A DNA stretch of 64,000 bases from Chryseobacterium sp. G0162 (GCF_003815715.1 NZ_CP033922.1:5008001-5072000), one strand, 5' to 3'. Counted from the stretch's first letter, positions 8,205 through 16,912 are shown. Notes: generated from the sequence alone by a model not told the origin. Made by a program: numbers and translations.

Positions 8205-8810
8205 ATGAAAAAAGCATTAATAATAGTCGATGTACAGAATGATTTTTGTGAAGGCGGAGCATTAGCAGTACCGGGAGCCAATGAGATTATTCCTTATATC
8301 AACCTTCTGATGGATGAAAATGAATATGACCAGATTATTTTAACTCAAGACTGGCATCCCGTAGGACATAAAAGCTTTGCAAGCAGTAACGGACGTAAAG
8401 TAGGAGAAAGTATTATTCTAAATGGTGTACCCCAATTTATGTGGCCGGATCATTGTGTACAGGGAACTTTCGGTGCTGAATTCCATAAAGACTTAAACCA
8501 AAGCAAGGTTACCCATATCATACAAAAAGGAAAAAACCTTGAAATTGATAGCTATAGTGGCTTTCAGGACAACAATCATTTCATGAAAACCGGATTGGAT
8601 GATTTCTTGAAATACCATGATATTCAGTTAGTGGAAATTGCAGGACTGGCGATGGATTATTGTGTAAAATTCACAGCTCAGGATGCTGTAGCCAATGGAT
8701 ATATCACTTGTCTTCATTTTAATGGAACCAAAGCTGTCAATGTAAAGCCTGATAATGGCAGAGATGCAATCTATGAAATGATTGAAAAAGGAGTAACCGT
8801 ACTTGGATAA
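8205..8810 (+). CDS. pncA: Nicotinamidase (pyrazinamidase)
   Basis: 201 residues of the isochorismatase-like fold. The catalytic triad is visible: D9 in IIVDVQNDFCEGGAL, K108 in IIQKGKN, and nucleophile C153 in AGLAMDYCVKFTAQDA. The metal-binding residues are D49, H51 and H55 in TQDWHPVGHKSF. It hydrolyses nicotinamide to nicotinate and ammonia, feeding the Preiss-Handler route of NAD salvage in the cytoplasm. It stands alone between divergent and convergent neighbours and has its own strong terminator. The length and start are typical. Confidence 0.95.
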   Translation: MKKALIIVDVQNDFCEGGALAVPGANEIIPYINLLMDENEYDQIILTQDWHPVGHKSFASSNGRKVGESIILNGVPQFMWPDHCVQGTFGAEFHKDLNQSKVTHIIQKGKNLEIDSYSGFQDNNHFMKTGLDDFLKYHDIQLVEIAGLAMDYCVKFTAQDAVANGYITCLHFNGTKAVNVKPDNGRDAIYEMIEKGVTVLG

Positions 8811-8837
8811 AATAATAATGATATCCTGAAAAGGATC

Positions 8838-8873
8838 AAAAAAACAGCACTAATGATGGTGCTGTTTTTTTTT
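8838..8873 (+). terminator. Terminator after pncA
   Basis: Hairpin AAAACAGCAC / GTGCTGTTTT with an eight-base loop and a run of nine T, between the convergent pncA and esterase genes. Confidence 0.85.
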
Positions 8874-8885
8874 GATATAAATATA

Positions 8886-9734
8886 TTACTTCCCATTCAG
8901 GATAGCTAATTCTGACAGAAAATCTTTAGATTCAATATTTCCAACTGCAAATTCATGCTCCAATAGTTTGATTTTTTCGGTTTGGGTATAAGGACGGTTA
9001 TAGATTGTTGTTAATCTGTTTTCTTCATCATTATGAAGCTCAAGAACATGTTTTAAATCACGAAAAGCGCTGTAATATCTGACCCCCAATATTCTTTGTG
9101 ACAAAGCATTAAAATGAATATTGTCAGCATTGGCCGTAAGTCCTTTTGCCGTAACAAAATAACTGTTGGCATGTGCTTTTGCAAAGTCTTCCAATTCGTG
9201 ATTAATTAAAGCGTATGAAGCAAAATATTTCCCAAAGATCCCATTAGGTAGAAAGTCTCCTAAACCACCTATCATAAGAGGAATTTCTGGAACATTTAAT
9301 TCCTGACGTAATGTTTTAATTATTACAGCAAATTTTTCACTATATATCTCAGCTTTTTCCGGAGAGCAATCATTTTCACCCTGATGCCATAAGATTCCGG
9401 AAAGCCGACTTGTTCGTTGTGCAAGTTTAGCCTGTGATATCGCATTTTCAAATAAAGCACTCCCTACAACCCAGTCATCAAGGCTGGTTCCACCATCAGC
9501 GCATGGAATCAATCCTATCTCATCTTCCGGGTTATCGAGCCTCCAGGATGCAGCAAATGAAGCGGCAAGTCCCACACCGGAACTGGGACGGTCAAAATTA
9601 ATAGGTTCGGACATGATTTGCCATAATCCGTTTCTTTGCATTTTAATATGCTCATCATAAATAGACGGGACTTCTTTAAAATACCCACGACCAGCCATAT
9701 TCGACTGACCTATCATTAAAAAGGAATGTATCAT
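8886..9734 (-). CDS. CE6-type acetylesterase / sialate O-acetylesterase family
   Basis: 282 residues of the SGNH-like family used by carbohydrate esterase family 6 and sialate O-acetylesterases. Block I is MIGQSNMAGRG with the nucleophile S11, the middle block is LWHQGENDC, and the last block is ADNIHFNALSQRILG with the DxxH catalytic pair. It should remove acetyl groups from a sugar. There is no signal peptide, so it is probably cytoplasmic. It overlaps the upstream TetR-type gene by four bases, which ties its expression to that regulator. The C-terminal 60 residues past the H motif are of unknown role. Confidence 0.85.
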   Translation of the reverse strand: MIHSFLMIGQSNMAGRGYFKEVPSIYDEHIKMQRNGLWQIMSEPINFDRPSSGVGLAASFAASWRLDNPEDEIGLIPCADGGTSLDDWVVGSALFENAISQAKLAQRTSRLSGILWHQGENDCSPEKAEIYSEKFAVIIKTLRQELNVPEIPLMIGGLGDFLPNGIFGKYFASYALINHELEDFAKAHANSYFVTAKGLTANADNIHFNALSQRILGVRYYSAFRDLKHVLELHNDEENRLTTIYNRPYTQTEKIKLLEHEFAVGNIESKDFLSELAILNGK

Positions 9735-10300
9735 TTTTTATTTATTTGTATACCAATACTTCTGCTGAATGAATACCAGGCCAGTTTTTTTACTTCATTT
9801 TGAGCAATATCTCCAGATCTGAACGCCATAATCGTTGCCGTGATCACACTGGTAAAAAGAATTCTTATCCAGGGTAAAGGAAACCGGTCATCTATCACCT
9901 TCTGTTTTTGTAATTTCTGAATAGCATCAAACAACTGATCTCTTCTTTTAAAATAAGCTGCACTTTGCTCACTTTCGTATCGTGTTGAAGAGGATGTATC
10001 ATTATCATTCAGTTTAATGAGAAAAGCATACTTTGTTCCGCTGTCAATTCCGGCATATAATAGATGTTCAAGTTGTACTAAGGGATCTTCAGAGCTGTTA
10101 CAAGCTTTAATAGCTGCCAACTCCCATGCCTCCATCATATTTTTATTGCATGCTTCCAGTAATTCATTTCGGCTTTTAAAATATCGGTGAAGTGTTCTTC
10201 TATTAAAACCGCAATGTATTGCTATATCCTCCAATGTTGCCGAAAAATCATCGTTTAAAACTGATATCGCTGCTTCAATAATTTTCTGCTGAGTATTCAT
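9731..10300 (-). CDS. TetR/AcrR family regulator
   Basis: 189 residues. The N-terminal TetR helix-turn-helix is clear at about residues 10-50 (ATLEDIAIHCGFNRRTLHRYFKSRNELLEA). The rest is the helical ligand-binding and dimer domain, which is variable as usual. It is the first gene of a two-gene operon with the acetylesterase (four-base overlap). A perfect inverted repeat 29 bases upstream of its start is a likely operator, so it probably represses itself and the esterase. The ligand is unknown. Confidence 0.9.
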   Translation of the reverse strand: MNTQQKIIEAAISVLNDDFSATLEDIAIHCGFNRRTLHRYFKSRNELLEACNKNMMEAWELAAIKACNSSEDPLVQLEHLLYAGIDSGTKYAFLIKLNDNDTSSSTRYESEQSAAYFKRRDQLFDAIQKLQKQKVIDDRFPLPWIRILFTSVITATIMAFRSGDIAQNEVKKLAWYSFSRSIGIQINKK

Positions 10301-10328
10301 AAATTCTTTATTGACCCAAAATTACGAC

Positions 10329-10352
10329 AAATGTCTCAAAAATGAGACATTT
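10329..10352. promoter_or_regulatory. Perfect palindromic operator of the TetR operon
   Basis: Two perfect 10-base arms, AAATGTCTCA and TGAGACATTT, separated by AAAA. The site lies 29-52 bases upstream of the TetR ATG, where a reverse-strand promoter should be. Size and symmetry fit a TetR-family operator. Binding by this particular protein is inferred. Confidence 0.7.
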
Positions 10353-10410
10353 TATTTTAAATAAGAAAAAAGTTCAAACAAGTGGAGCATTTTATTCGAT
10401 TAATAAGACA

Positions 10411-10444
10411 AAAAAGCGCAGAGATAAATCTCTACGCTTTTTAT
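10411..10444 (-). terminator. Terminator after the pseudouridine synthase gene
   Basis: Hairpin AAAAGCG-C-AGAGAT / ATCTCT-A-CGCTTTTT with one mismatch in the stem, 22 bases beyond the reverse-strand stop at 10466 and flanked by A/T runs. Confidence 0.7.
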
Positions 10445-10465
10445 TTACAATACCTTAAAATTATT

Positions 10466-11650
10466 TTAAAGCATTTTAAGATTGTTTACTTCCAGATCTG
10501 AAAGAATTCTCCAGTGTCCTCTCTTAATGTTTTTCTTCGTTAATCCGGCAAACATTACTCTGTCTAAAGATTCTACCTCGTATCCTAATCTTTGGAAAAT
10601 TCTTCTGATAACACGGTTCCATCCAATGTGGATCTCAATACCGATTTCATTTTTAGGCTTACCATCAATGTACGAAATCTGATCTACTACTGCTACTCCT
10701 TCATCAAGACGAATTCCTTCTGCGATAAGACGTAAATCTTCACCAGTCAGTTTCTTATCCAACGTTACATGATAGATTTTCTTAGCATCAAAAGATGGAT
10801 GCGTCAGTTTCTTAGTCATGTGTCCGTCATTAGTCAATAAGATAACTCCTGTAGTAGAACGGTCTAATCTTCCCACTGGGAAAAGTCTGTAAGGAGAAGC
10901 ATTCGCTACAAGATCCATTACTGTTTTTCTTGCTTTATCGTCCTTAGTGGTAGAAATATACCCTTTTGGTTTGTTCAGAAGTACATATACTGGTTTTTCC
11001 GGTGTAATACTTTGTCCGTCAAAAACTACTCTGTCAGTTTTCTGTACCTGATATCCCATTTCAGTTACTACTTTTCCGTTTACCTCTACAAGCCCTTGAG
11101 TGATAAGCTCATCAGCTTCTCTTCTGCTGCATATTCCGGAATTAGCAATATACTTATTAAGACGGATGCTGTCTTTATGAATGTCTTTATCAATCTTGTT
11201 CAGCCTTCTTTTCTGTACAAAAGATCTTGTTTTATCATCATTTCTATCCTCTCCATTAGCAGAAGGTCTTCTACCATATTTCAGGCTTCCTCTTTCATAC
11301 TTATCTCTTGTGTCAAAGCTTTTACCCCCTCTTTTAGGTCTTCCAAAAGATTTCTTTTCGTAGCTTTCACTTTTATTCGTGATATAAGCTCTACTTTCAG
11401 ATTTTGATTCAGAATCATCACTTGAGCTATTAAATCTCTCAGTATTTTTCTTAAACGGTTTCTTTTCAAATCTTGAGTTGGATCCTGAATGTTCGGGACC
11501 TTTTCTTCCTCCGTCTTTAGAGAAAGGTTTTTTAAAAGGTTTTGATCCTGAAGAATTTCCAGATCTGGAAGCACGAGAATCATCAGAACTTTTCTTGGTT
11601 GAAATTCTTGGTCTCTTTGGTCTGTCTGAATTATTATTATCTCTGCTCAT
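10466..11650 (-). CDS. rluB: RsuA/RluB-family pseudouridine synthase with long disordered N-terminus
   Basis: 394 residues. The first ~155 are low-complexity and basic (Ser, Lys, Arg, Gly, Asp, with KKPFKK- and GGRKGPEH-like pieces) and surely disordered. An S4 RNA-binding domain follows at 161-205 (SIRLNKYIANSGICSRREADE), then the catalytic domain with GRLDRSTTG, where D263 is the catalytic aspartate, and the late RRIFQRLGYEV motif. RluB isomerises a uridine in helix 89 of 23S rRNA near the peptidyl-transferase centre. RsuA/RluE/RluF relatives are possible, but S4 plus this length suits RluB in Bacteroidota. The start is set by MSRDNNNSDR. Confidence 0.88.
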   Translation of the reverse strand: MSRDNNNSDRPKRPRISTKKSSDDSRASRSGNSSGSKPFKKPFSKDGGRKGPEHSGSNSRFEKKPFKKNTERFNSSSDDSESKSESRAYITNKSESYEKKSFGRPKRGGKSFDTRDKYERGSLKYGRRPSANGEDRNDDKTRSFVQKRRLNKIDKDIHKDSIRLNKYIANSGICSRREADELITQGLVEVNGKVVTEMGYQVQKTDRVVFDGQSITPEKPVYVLLNKPKGYISTTKDDKARKTVMDLVANASPYRLFPVGRLDRSTTGVILLTNDGHMTKKLTHPSFDAKKIYHVTLDKKLTGEDLRLIAEGIRLDEGVAVVDQISYIDGKPKNEIGIEIHIGWNRVIRRIFQRLGYEVESLDRVMFAGLTKKNIKRGHWRILSDLEVNNLKML

Positions 11651-11705
11651 TCTAAAAATTTCTGCAAAGATAGTAATTTAGTTACGAGTTAAAAATTAAG
11701 AATCA

Positions 11706-11713
11706 TAACTTTG
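11706..11713 (+). promoter_or_regulatory. -7 element of aroB
   Basis: TAACTTTG matches TANNTTTG, 38 bases before the aroB ATG. It is the only such element between the divergent genes on this strand. Confidence 0.45.
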
Positions 11714-11751
11714 CAGAATAGTTTACATTTTAACCATACATATTTTCGAAG

Positions 11752-12798
11752 ATGATAACAATATTAAACGATAATTTTTCTCAACTCAACGATTTTCTTC
11801 ATGAGAAAACATTCAGTAAAATTTTTATTTTGGTGGATGAAAATACTCATGAATACTGCCTTCCCGTTCTGTTAGGTAATATGGAAACAGATCTTGGGTT
11901 TGAAATTCTGGAGATTGAAGCTGGAGAAGAAATGAAGAATATCCAGACGGCCAATCAGCTTTGGGAAATTCTTACAGAAATGCAGGCAGACCGAAAAGCA
12001 TTAGTTATTAATTTGGGTGGCGGTGTTATAACAGATATGGGAGGTTTTGTAGCATCTACCTATAAAAGAGGAATCCAGTTCATTAATATCCCCACTACCC
12101 TTTTATCTATGTGTGATGCCTCTATTGGTGGGAAAACAGGAATTGATCTGATGCATTATAAAAATATGGTGGGAACATTTGCTTTCCCGGAGCAAATTTT
12201 TATTTATCCTAAATTTTTGGAAACATTACCTTTTAAAGAATTAAGAAGTGGATTTGCAGAAATGCTTAAACACGGTCTGATTGCAGACAAAGCTCATTGG
12301 AATCAGCTGATCCAGATTAACAAACTTGATGTAGAGGCCGTTTCTCCTTATATACAGAATTCTATGGATATCAAACAGGATGTTGTAGAAAAAGATTTCC
12401 ATGAAAGTAATATCAGAAAAACGTTGAATTTCGGACATACAATAGGGCATGCTGTAGAAAGCCTTTGTTTACAACAAGGAAATCCTATTCTTCATGGAGA
12501 GGCTGTTGCCATGGGAATGATTAGTGAAGCTCACCTGGCATTTCTTGAAAACCTTATTTCAGAAGAAGATTCAACAATGATCATTGAAAACATCCAGCGT
12601 TACTATCCTTATTTAGATATCAGTGATTTTAAAGATGAAGATATTACAGCTTTATTATTAAATGATAAAAAGAACGTGGACAGTAAAATTAATTTTTCTC
12701 TGCTTACAGGAATCGGATCATGTAATTATGATCACCAGTGCAGTCAAAAAAATATCCTGAAAGCTATTCATTTTTACAGAAAATTGAATGATCTTTAA
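11752..12798 (+). CDS. aroB: 3-dehydroquinate synthase
   Basis: 348 residues, normal length for AroB. The NAD-binding and active-site blocks are clear: INLGGGVITDMGGFVASTYKRG, then IPTTLLSMCDASIGGKTGID, metal-ligand regions around RSGFAEMLKHGLI, and NFGHTIGHAVE with HGEAVAMGM. It converts DAHP to 3-dehydroquinate, step two of the shikimate pathway, using NAD and a divalent metal in the cytoplasm. It is encoded alone here, without other aro genes, and is followed by a good terminator. Confidence 0.96.
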   Translation: MITILNDNFSQLNDFLHEKTFSKIFILVDENTHEYCLPVLLGNMETDLGFEILEIEAGEEMKNIQTANQLWEILTEMQADRKALVINLGGGVITDMGGFVASTYKRGIQFINIPTTLLSMCDASIGGKTGIDLMHYKNMVGTFAFPEQIFIYPKFLETLPFKELRSGFAEMLKHGLIADKAHWNQLIQINKLDVEAVSPYIQNSMDIKQDVVEKDFHESNIRKTLNFGHTIGHAVESLCLQQGNPILHGEAVAMGMISEAHLAFLENLISEEDSTMIIENIQRYYPYLDISDFKDEDITALLLNDKKNVDSKINFSLLTGIGSCNYDHQCSQKNILKAIHFYRKLNDL

Positions 12799-12851
12799 AT
12801 CATCCTTTCTTTGGTTTAACGAATAATGATGGATAATAGACCTTAAAACAC

Positions 12852-12886
12852 AAAGAGCCTGATTGTAAATGGTCAGGCTTTTTTTA
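12852..12886 (+). terminator. Terminator after aroB
   Basis: Hairpin AGCCTGA / TCAGGCT with a ten-base loop and a T7 tract, between the convergent aroB and surface-protein genes. Confidence 0.8.
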
Positions 12887-12906
12887 TTAATGATGGTCAG
12901 GATGAT

Positions 12907-14763
12907 TTATTTCAACAAGGAAGATTCCAGATGTTTTAAACGCTCTTCAAAAACAGACTGTTTATGCTGCATTTCTATATTCGAATTTCTCAATGCTTCA
13001 TTTTCATTTTCTAATGTTTCAATCTTTTTTGCGAGTTCCTGAGTTGCAGAGATATTCAACATAGACAAAGCATCATAGTCTACAGTTCTCACATCAGATA
13101 CTTCAGTTCCGTAAACAAATAGTTTTCCTTTAAGGTTTTTATCTGCTAACTTCACTGTGATACTATTAGGAGTACTGTCCTGTATTTCTAAAATAATTTC
13201 TCCGGTTTCATCATATATTTTAAGAAATTTGTCCTCTTTATCAATAACAATAGGCCTTTCAAAAATAAAAACTCCGCCATTTTGTTTTGCCAACTGATAA
13301 ATATTAGGAATAAAAGTTTTTAAGCCACTTCTGCTGACTGCTTGCGGATATACATTCTCTACCTCCTGAGCAATCACCTTTTTAAACTTCTGTTTACCAT
13401 AGACCAATTCATCTTTCATGAAATAATTGGTAATACTAAGCTTTTTTAAGAGTTCCAAATCCTCTGCACCCTCTGACTTTCCGATGATATTTTTAATTCT
13501 TTTATCTGAAAAAAGAGAGGTTTGTGCTACACTCAATTTTCCTACCGATATAATGTTTCCATCCGCATAAATAGAAGTGTTGGAATTGAAAGTACCTATA
13601 TCATTGGTGTAATTAGAATAAGTAGTTAACGTTCCGTCGAAAGAGCCTGAATCCGGACTTATTCCATAATAAGTAAGGCTTGATGCCGCCAAAGGCCATA
13701 CAGTAGTTTTTAACCTAATGTCCAATGGAAATTTTGGAGTATTTGTTCCAATGCCGATATTCCCATTCTGGTCAATATTGATTCTTCTGTTGCCGTCACC
13801 ATCTGCAATGATGATGTTATTCGAAAGTGAAGCCGGTAACCCGCTGACATTAGCTCCGATAATGGTATTTGATTTTCCGGAAACAAGTCCGGCTGCCGCC
13901 CGGAAGCCAATAAAAGTATTATAATTATTTACAGAATTTAAATTATATCCAGCTGATCCACCAATCGCTGTATTTCCTCTTCCACCAGGCATCATTCGGA
14001 AAGAGTCTCCTCCAATTCCTATATTATCGTCTCCTGAAATAAGCTCACGAAGAGAACTAGCTCCAATACCAACATTGCCTATCGTACTTTTAGCAGAAAA
14101 GAGTGAAAAATAGCCGTTGGCAACATTATTATTTCCATCCAGATTCGAATATAAAGCTCGGTATCCATACCCGGTATTTTGTATCCCCGATTTGTTACTA
14201 CTCAATACATCTGATCCTATGGCAGTATTCATGCTGCCTGTGGTATTTGAAATTAAATTATTCACACCTACCGCAGTATTGTTAAGTCCTGCTGTATTAG
14301 CTGTCAGGCTATTAACTCCAAAGATGGTATTCGTGGTATTTAAGACCCCGGATACAATATTATTTCTTTTAAAAATAACATCTACATTATCAGAAGTCCC
14401 TATAAAATTAATTCCGTTTACCATACCCGAGTTCCCCGTCAGGCTCCATCCTGTCATCACAATGGGAGTTAAGTCATCCAACACTTTCGTCCATCGTCCA
14501 GCACTGGCACTCCAATAATAATATCCTGGAAGAACACCGTTTACAGCAGCTGTATTATAAATCATTAAAGAATTGGCAGGTGATGGTATTGTAGTAGTAT
14601 CTGAGTTTCCAGTTAATGCGATCCTTGGAATTAATATTCCTTTATTAGAACCCACGGCATCTAATACAGAGGATGGATTAGGTGTTACCGTATTGATCCC
14701 AATCTGAGCTTGTAAGTTATTTTCAAAAAAAAGAAGTAACAGCAGCAATGTGCATTTTTTCAT
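12907..14763 (-). CDS. Surface/tail-fibre-like protein with S74 chaperone domain
   Basis: 618 residues with signal peptide MKKCTLLLLLLFFENNLQAQ. The N-terminal part (IGINTVTPNPSSVLDA...GILIPRIAL) is the fibre-type module common in Flavobacteriia. Residues ~150-330 hold imperfect repeats of the kind NTAVGVNNLISNTTG / NTAIGSDVLSSNKSG, like YadA-type trimeric beta-roll heads. An S74-type intramolecular chaperone begins about S419 in FSDKRIKN and continues to a conserved IAQEVENVYPQAV. A coiled coil ends the protein (about 575-618). In phage fibres the S74 domain trimerises the fibre and cuts itself off. Here the protein has a Sec signal and is probably envelope-associated. No T9SS sorting domain is visible. 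Confidence 0.8.
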   Translation of the reverse strand: MKKCTLLLLLLFFENNLQAQIGINTVTPNPSSVLDAVGSNKGILIPRIALTGNSDTTTIPSPANSLMIYNTAAVNGVLPGYYYWSASAGRWTKVLDDLTPIVMTGWSLTGNSGMVNGINFIGTSDNVDVIFKRNNIVSGVLNTTNTIFGVNSLTANTAGLNNTAVGVNNLISNTTGSMNTAIGSDVLSSNKSGIQNTGYGYRALYSNLDGNNNVANGYFSLFSAKSTIGNVGIGASSLRELISGDDNIGIGGDSFRMMPGGRGNTAIGGSAGYNLNSVNNYNTFIGFRAAAGLVSGKSNTIIGANVSGLPASLSNNIIIADGDGNRRINIDQNGNIGIGTNTPKFPLDIRLKTTVWPLAASSLTYYGISPDSGSFDGTLTTYSNYTNDIGTFNSNTSIYADGNIISVGKLSVAQTSLFSDKRIKNIIGKSEGAEDLELLKKLSITNYFMKDELVYGKQKFKKVIAQEVENVYPQAVSRSGLKTFIPNIYQLAKQNGGVFIFERPIVIDKEDKFLKIYDETGEIILEIQDSTPNSITVKLADKNLKGKLFVYGTEVSDVRTVDYDALSMLNISATQELAKKIETLENENEALRNSNIEMQHKQSVFEERLKHLESSLLK

Positions 14764-15234
14764 GTTGTAAAGGTTAATGAGTTCTTACAAAATTCTATGA
14801 GATGTTTTGTAAGAGTATCAGGTTATCATTGTAAAAGAAATACAAAATTAGTAAAGCAAAATGGTTTGGTAATGCTCTTTTGCAGAAATTTGGGTTTATA
14901 TAACTGTCTTCCAATAAGATTGTAATTTGAAAGAAAGTCTCATTTTATCAAATGATGCTAATGCTTAACAAAATAGGGAATCAAAAAACAGCTGGTAAGA
15001 TCCAAAAGACATCCTTGAATCTATTAATTCTTGTAAAAATTCATATGATTCACCAAAGAATTTTGCTCCTTAAGTCAATTTTTCAACTCTTTTTTTGGTA
15101 AGGTTTTTAATTTAGCCTCATTCTAAACAAATGTTTAATTAAATATCTAAAGTATTATTAATCAATTATTTAAATCAAAACAAAATATAGAAAACAACTG
15201 TTTTTTTATTGATTTTAACCAGTGAAAATATTTT
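14764..15234. other. Long AT-rich intergenic region
   Basis: About 470 bases between the divergent surface-protein and first OMP genes. On the reverse strand, TAATTTTG at 14843-14850 could be the -7 element of the surface-protein gene, giving a leader of about 75 bases. I see no coding frame, RNA gene or hairpin worth naming in the rest. Confidence 0.45.
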
Positions 15235-15250
15235 TTGGCAAGCAATTTGA
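15235..15250 (+). promoter_or_regulatory. Sigma-54-like promoter, OMP paralogue 1
   Basis: TTGGCAAGCAATTTGA has the -24 GG (15237-15238) and a -12 GA at exactly ten bases' spacing; the consensus is TGGCAC-N5-TTGC. The -12 C is replaced by A. The predicted start is near 15262, giving a leader of about 70 bases. Confidence 0.6.
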
Positions 15251-15331
15251 AAGATCTCCAGCGTTCAACAGAAATGTGAACAAGTAGTAAAATTTAAAAT
15301 TAAGAAAGAGTAAAATTAAAAATTTAAAGTT

Positions 15332-15961
15332 ATGAAAAAGTTAATTTTAGGATTAGCAGTAACTGCAGGAACATTAGCGTTCGCTCAACAAACAACTTCT
15401 TCTAATCCGGTAACATTTGGGGTAAAAGGAGGAATGAACGTTTCTTCACTTTCAAAAGACAATGGGTTAGATGACCAAAAATCTAAAATCGGATTCAATG
15501 CTGGTGTATTTGCCAACATTCCGGTAGCAAGCTCATTCAGCGTACAACCAGAGGTATTATACTCGCAGTATGGTGATAAAATCGACTATACTTTAGCAGG
15601 TACAAAATATTCATCTTCAAGAAAGCTAGATTATATTACAGTACCGGTAATGTTCCAGTATAATGCACTCCCTAACCTTTATTTAGAAGCAGGACCAGAA
15701 TTTGGTTTCATGGTAAGCGCTAAAAACAAATTCAAGAACGAATCTAACGGGAACTCCTCTACATCAGACAACTACAAAGATAATTTTAATACATTCAACT
15801 TTGGTATTGGCTTAGGTGCAGGATATTATTTCACTCCTAATCTGGGAATCACTGCAAGATATGTTGCAGGTTTAACAGATATTGCTAAAAACAGACCTAG
15901 TGGATCTGATGCAACAAGAAATAATGTATTCCAGGTAGGATTAGCTTATAAATTTAAATAA
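15332..15961 (+). CDS. Outer-membrane beta-barrel protein, paralogue 1
   Basis: 209 residues with signal peptide MKKLILGLAVTAGTLAFAQ. The mature part is a small barrel of the PorT/OmpW-like OMP_b-brl class found throughout Bacteroidota. It has alternating hydrophobic strands, FGVKGGMNVSSLS near the start, FSVQPEVLYSQYGDK, YLEAGPEFGFMV, LGAGYYFTPNLGITARYVAGLTDI, and the final aromatic strand NVFQVGLAYKFK. It is the first of four tandem paralogues, each with its own promoter and terminator. It could be a pore or a structural barrel; no substrate is known. Confidence 0.88.
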   Translation: MKKLILGLAVTAGTLAFAQQTTSSNPVTFGVKGGMNVSSLSKDNGLDDQKSKIGFNAGVFANIPVASSFSVQPEVLYSQYGDKIDYTLAGTKYSSSRKLDYITVPVMFQYNALPNLYLEAGPEFGFMVSAKNKFKNESNGNSSTSDNYKDNFNTFNFGIGLGAGYYFTPNLGITARYVAGLTDIAKNRPSGSDATRNNVFQVGLAYKFK

Positions 15962-15998
15962 GCTTCTTAAACATTCAGTAACAAATTTTATATTCAAT

Positions 15999-16034
15999 AA
16001 AAGATCAGATTAAATTTTAATCTGGTCTTTTTTT
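15999..16034 (+). terminator. Terminator after OMP paralogue 1
   Basis: Hairpin AAAGATCAGATTAAA / TTTAATCTGGTCTTT followed by a T run. Confidence 0.8.
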
Positions 16035-16144
16035 ATTACAATCTTAAATTGTGTTAATGAAATATAGTTTTTTTATTAGTGTAATTCTTTACAATTTAAT
16101 GGCCAATACTCTATTATAAAGACAAATAAAGGGAATTTGTATTT

Positions 16145-16160
16145 TTGGCACGCAATTTGA
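16145..16160 (+). promoter_or_regulatory. Sigma-54-like promoter, OMP paralogue 2
   Basis: TTGGCACGCAATTTGA carries the full -24 block TGGCACG and a -12 TTGA at standard spacing (GG 16147-16148, GA 16159-16160). The predicted transcript start is near 16172, 38 bases before the ATG. Confidence 0.62.
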
Positions 16161-16209
16161 AGATAAAGAAATTGTTAAACAAAACTTAAAAACTATTAAA
16201 TAAAAACTT

Positions 16210-16797
16210 ATGAAAAAGATTCTTTTTGGTCTTGCATTAGTAGCAGGTACTTTCTCTTTCGCACAAAAAACTTCAAGCAATACAGCTTCATCTTCTCCAG
16301 TTAGATTCGGGATTAAAGCTGGTCTTAACGTTTCAACTGTTTCTAACTATAATGCTAATTCAAAAGCTGGATTTTATGGAGGTTTATTCGCTACTATTCC
16401 AGTAGCTCAGGATTTCTCTGTACAACCGGAAGTATTATATAGTGGTATGGGTGCTAAATCTAAATATGATAGCAGCGATAAAATTAATCTAGATTATATC
16501 GCAGTACCGGTAATGTTCCAATATAACGCACTACCTAATCTATATTTAGAAGCTGGTCCTCAATTTGGATTCCTAGTAAGCGCTAAAGCAAAAGATAATA
16601 ACGGTTCTTTAGATATTAAAGACGGATTGAAGACTTTTGATTTCGGACTTGGTCTTGGTGCAGGATATTACTTCACTCCTAACATCGGAGTTAACGTAAG
16701 ATATGTTGCTGGATTAACTGATATCGTTAAAGACAGAATCGGTGGTGATTCTGCTAAAAACGGAGCATTCCAAGTTGGTTTAGCTTATAAATTCTAA
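16210..16797 (+). CDS. Outer-membrane beta-barrel protein, paralogue 2
   Basis: 195 residues with signal peptide MKKILFGLALVAGTFSFAQ. It is closest to paralogue 1: the blocks VPVMFQYNALPNLYLEAGP, GLGAGYYFTPNIGVNVRYVAG and FQVGLAYKF are shared almost word for word, while the periplasmic turns and surface loops differ and are shorter. That pattern, with conserved strands and variable loops, suits a barrel in the outer membrane. It ends in the usual aromatic residue F. It is its own transcription unit with a sigma-54-like promoter and a terminator. Confidence 0.88.
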   Translation: MKKILFGLALVAGTFSFAQKTSSNTASSSPVRFGIKAGLNVSTVSNYNANSKAGFYGGLFATIPVAQDFSVQPEVLYSGMGAKSKYDSSDKINLDYIAVPVMFQYNALPNLYLEAGPQFGFLVSAKAKDNNGSLDIKDGLKTFDFGLGLGAGYYFTPNIGVNVRYVAGLTDIVKDRIGGDSAKNGAFQVGLAYKF

Positions 16798-16829
16798 GCT
16801 TTATCACTTAGCTTTAATAACAAACTTAT

Positions 16830-16861
16830 AACCGGATTATGTATTTAATCCGGTTTTTTTA
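16830..16861 (+). terminator. Terminator after OMP paralogue 2
   Basis: Perfect nine-base stem AACCGGATT / AATCCGGTT followed by T7. Confidence 0.85.
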
Positions 16862-16885
16862 TATCTCAGTCTAAAATTTATTTTT

Positions 16886-16902
16886 TTGGCAAGGAATTTG
16901 CG
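16886..16902 (+). promoter_or_regulatory. Orphan sigma-54-like promoter
   Basis: TTGGCAAGGAATTTGCG has the invariant GG (16888-16889) and GC (16900-16901) ten bases apart, so it matches the sigma-54 core better than three of the other four sites here. It lies 25 bases past the terminator of paralogue 2, and the next gene starts more than 300 bases on, beyond another hairpin. Confidence 0.58.
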
Positions 16903-16912
16903 TATAGAGTAT

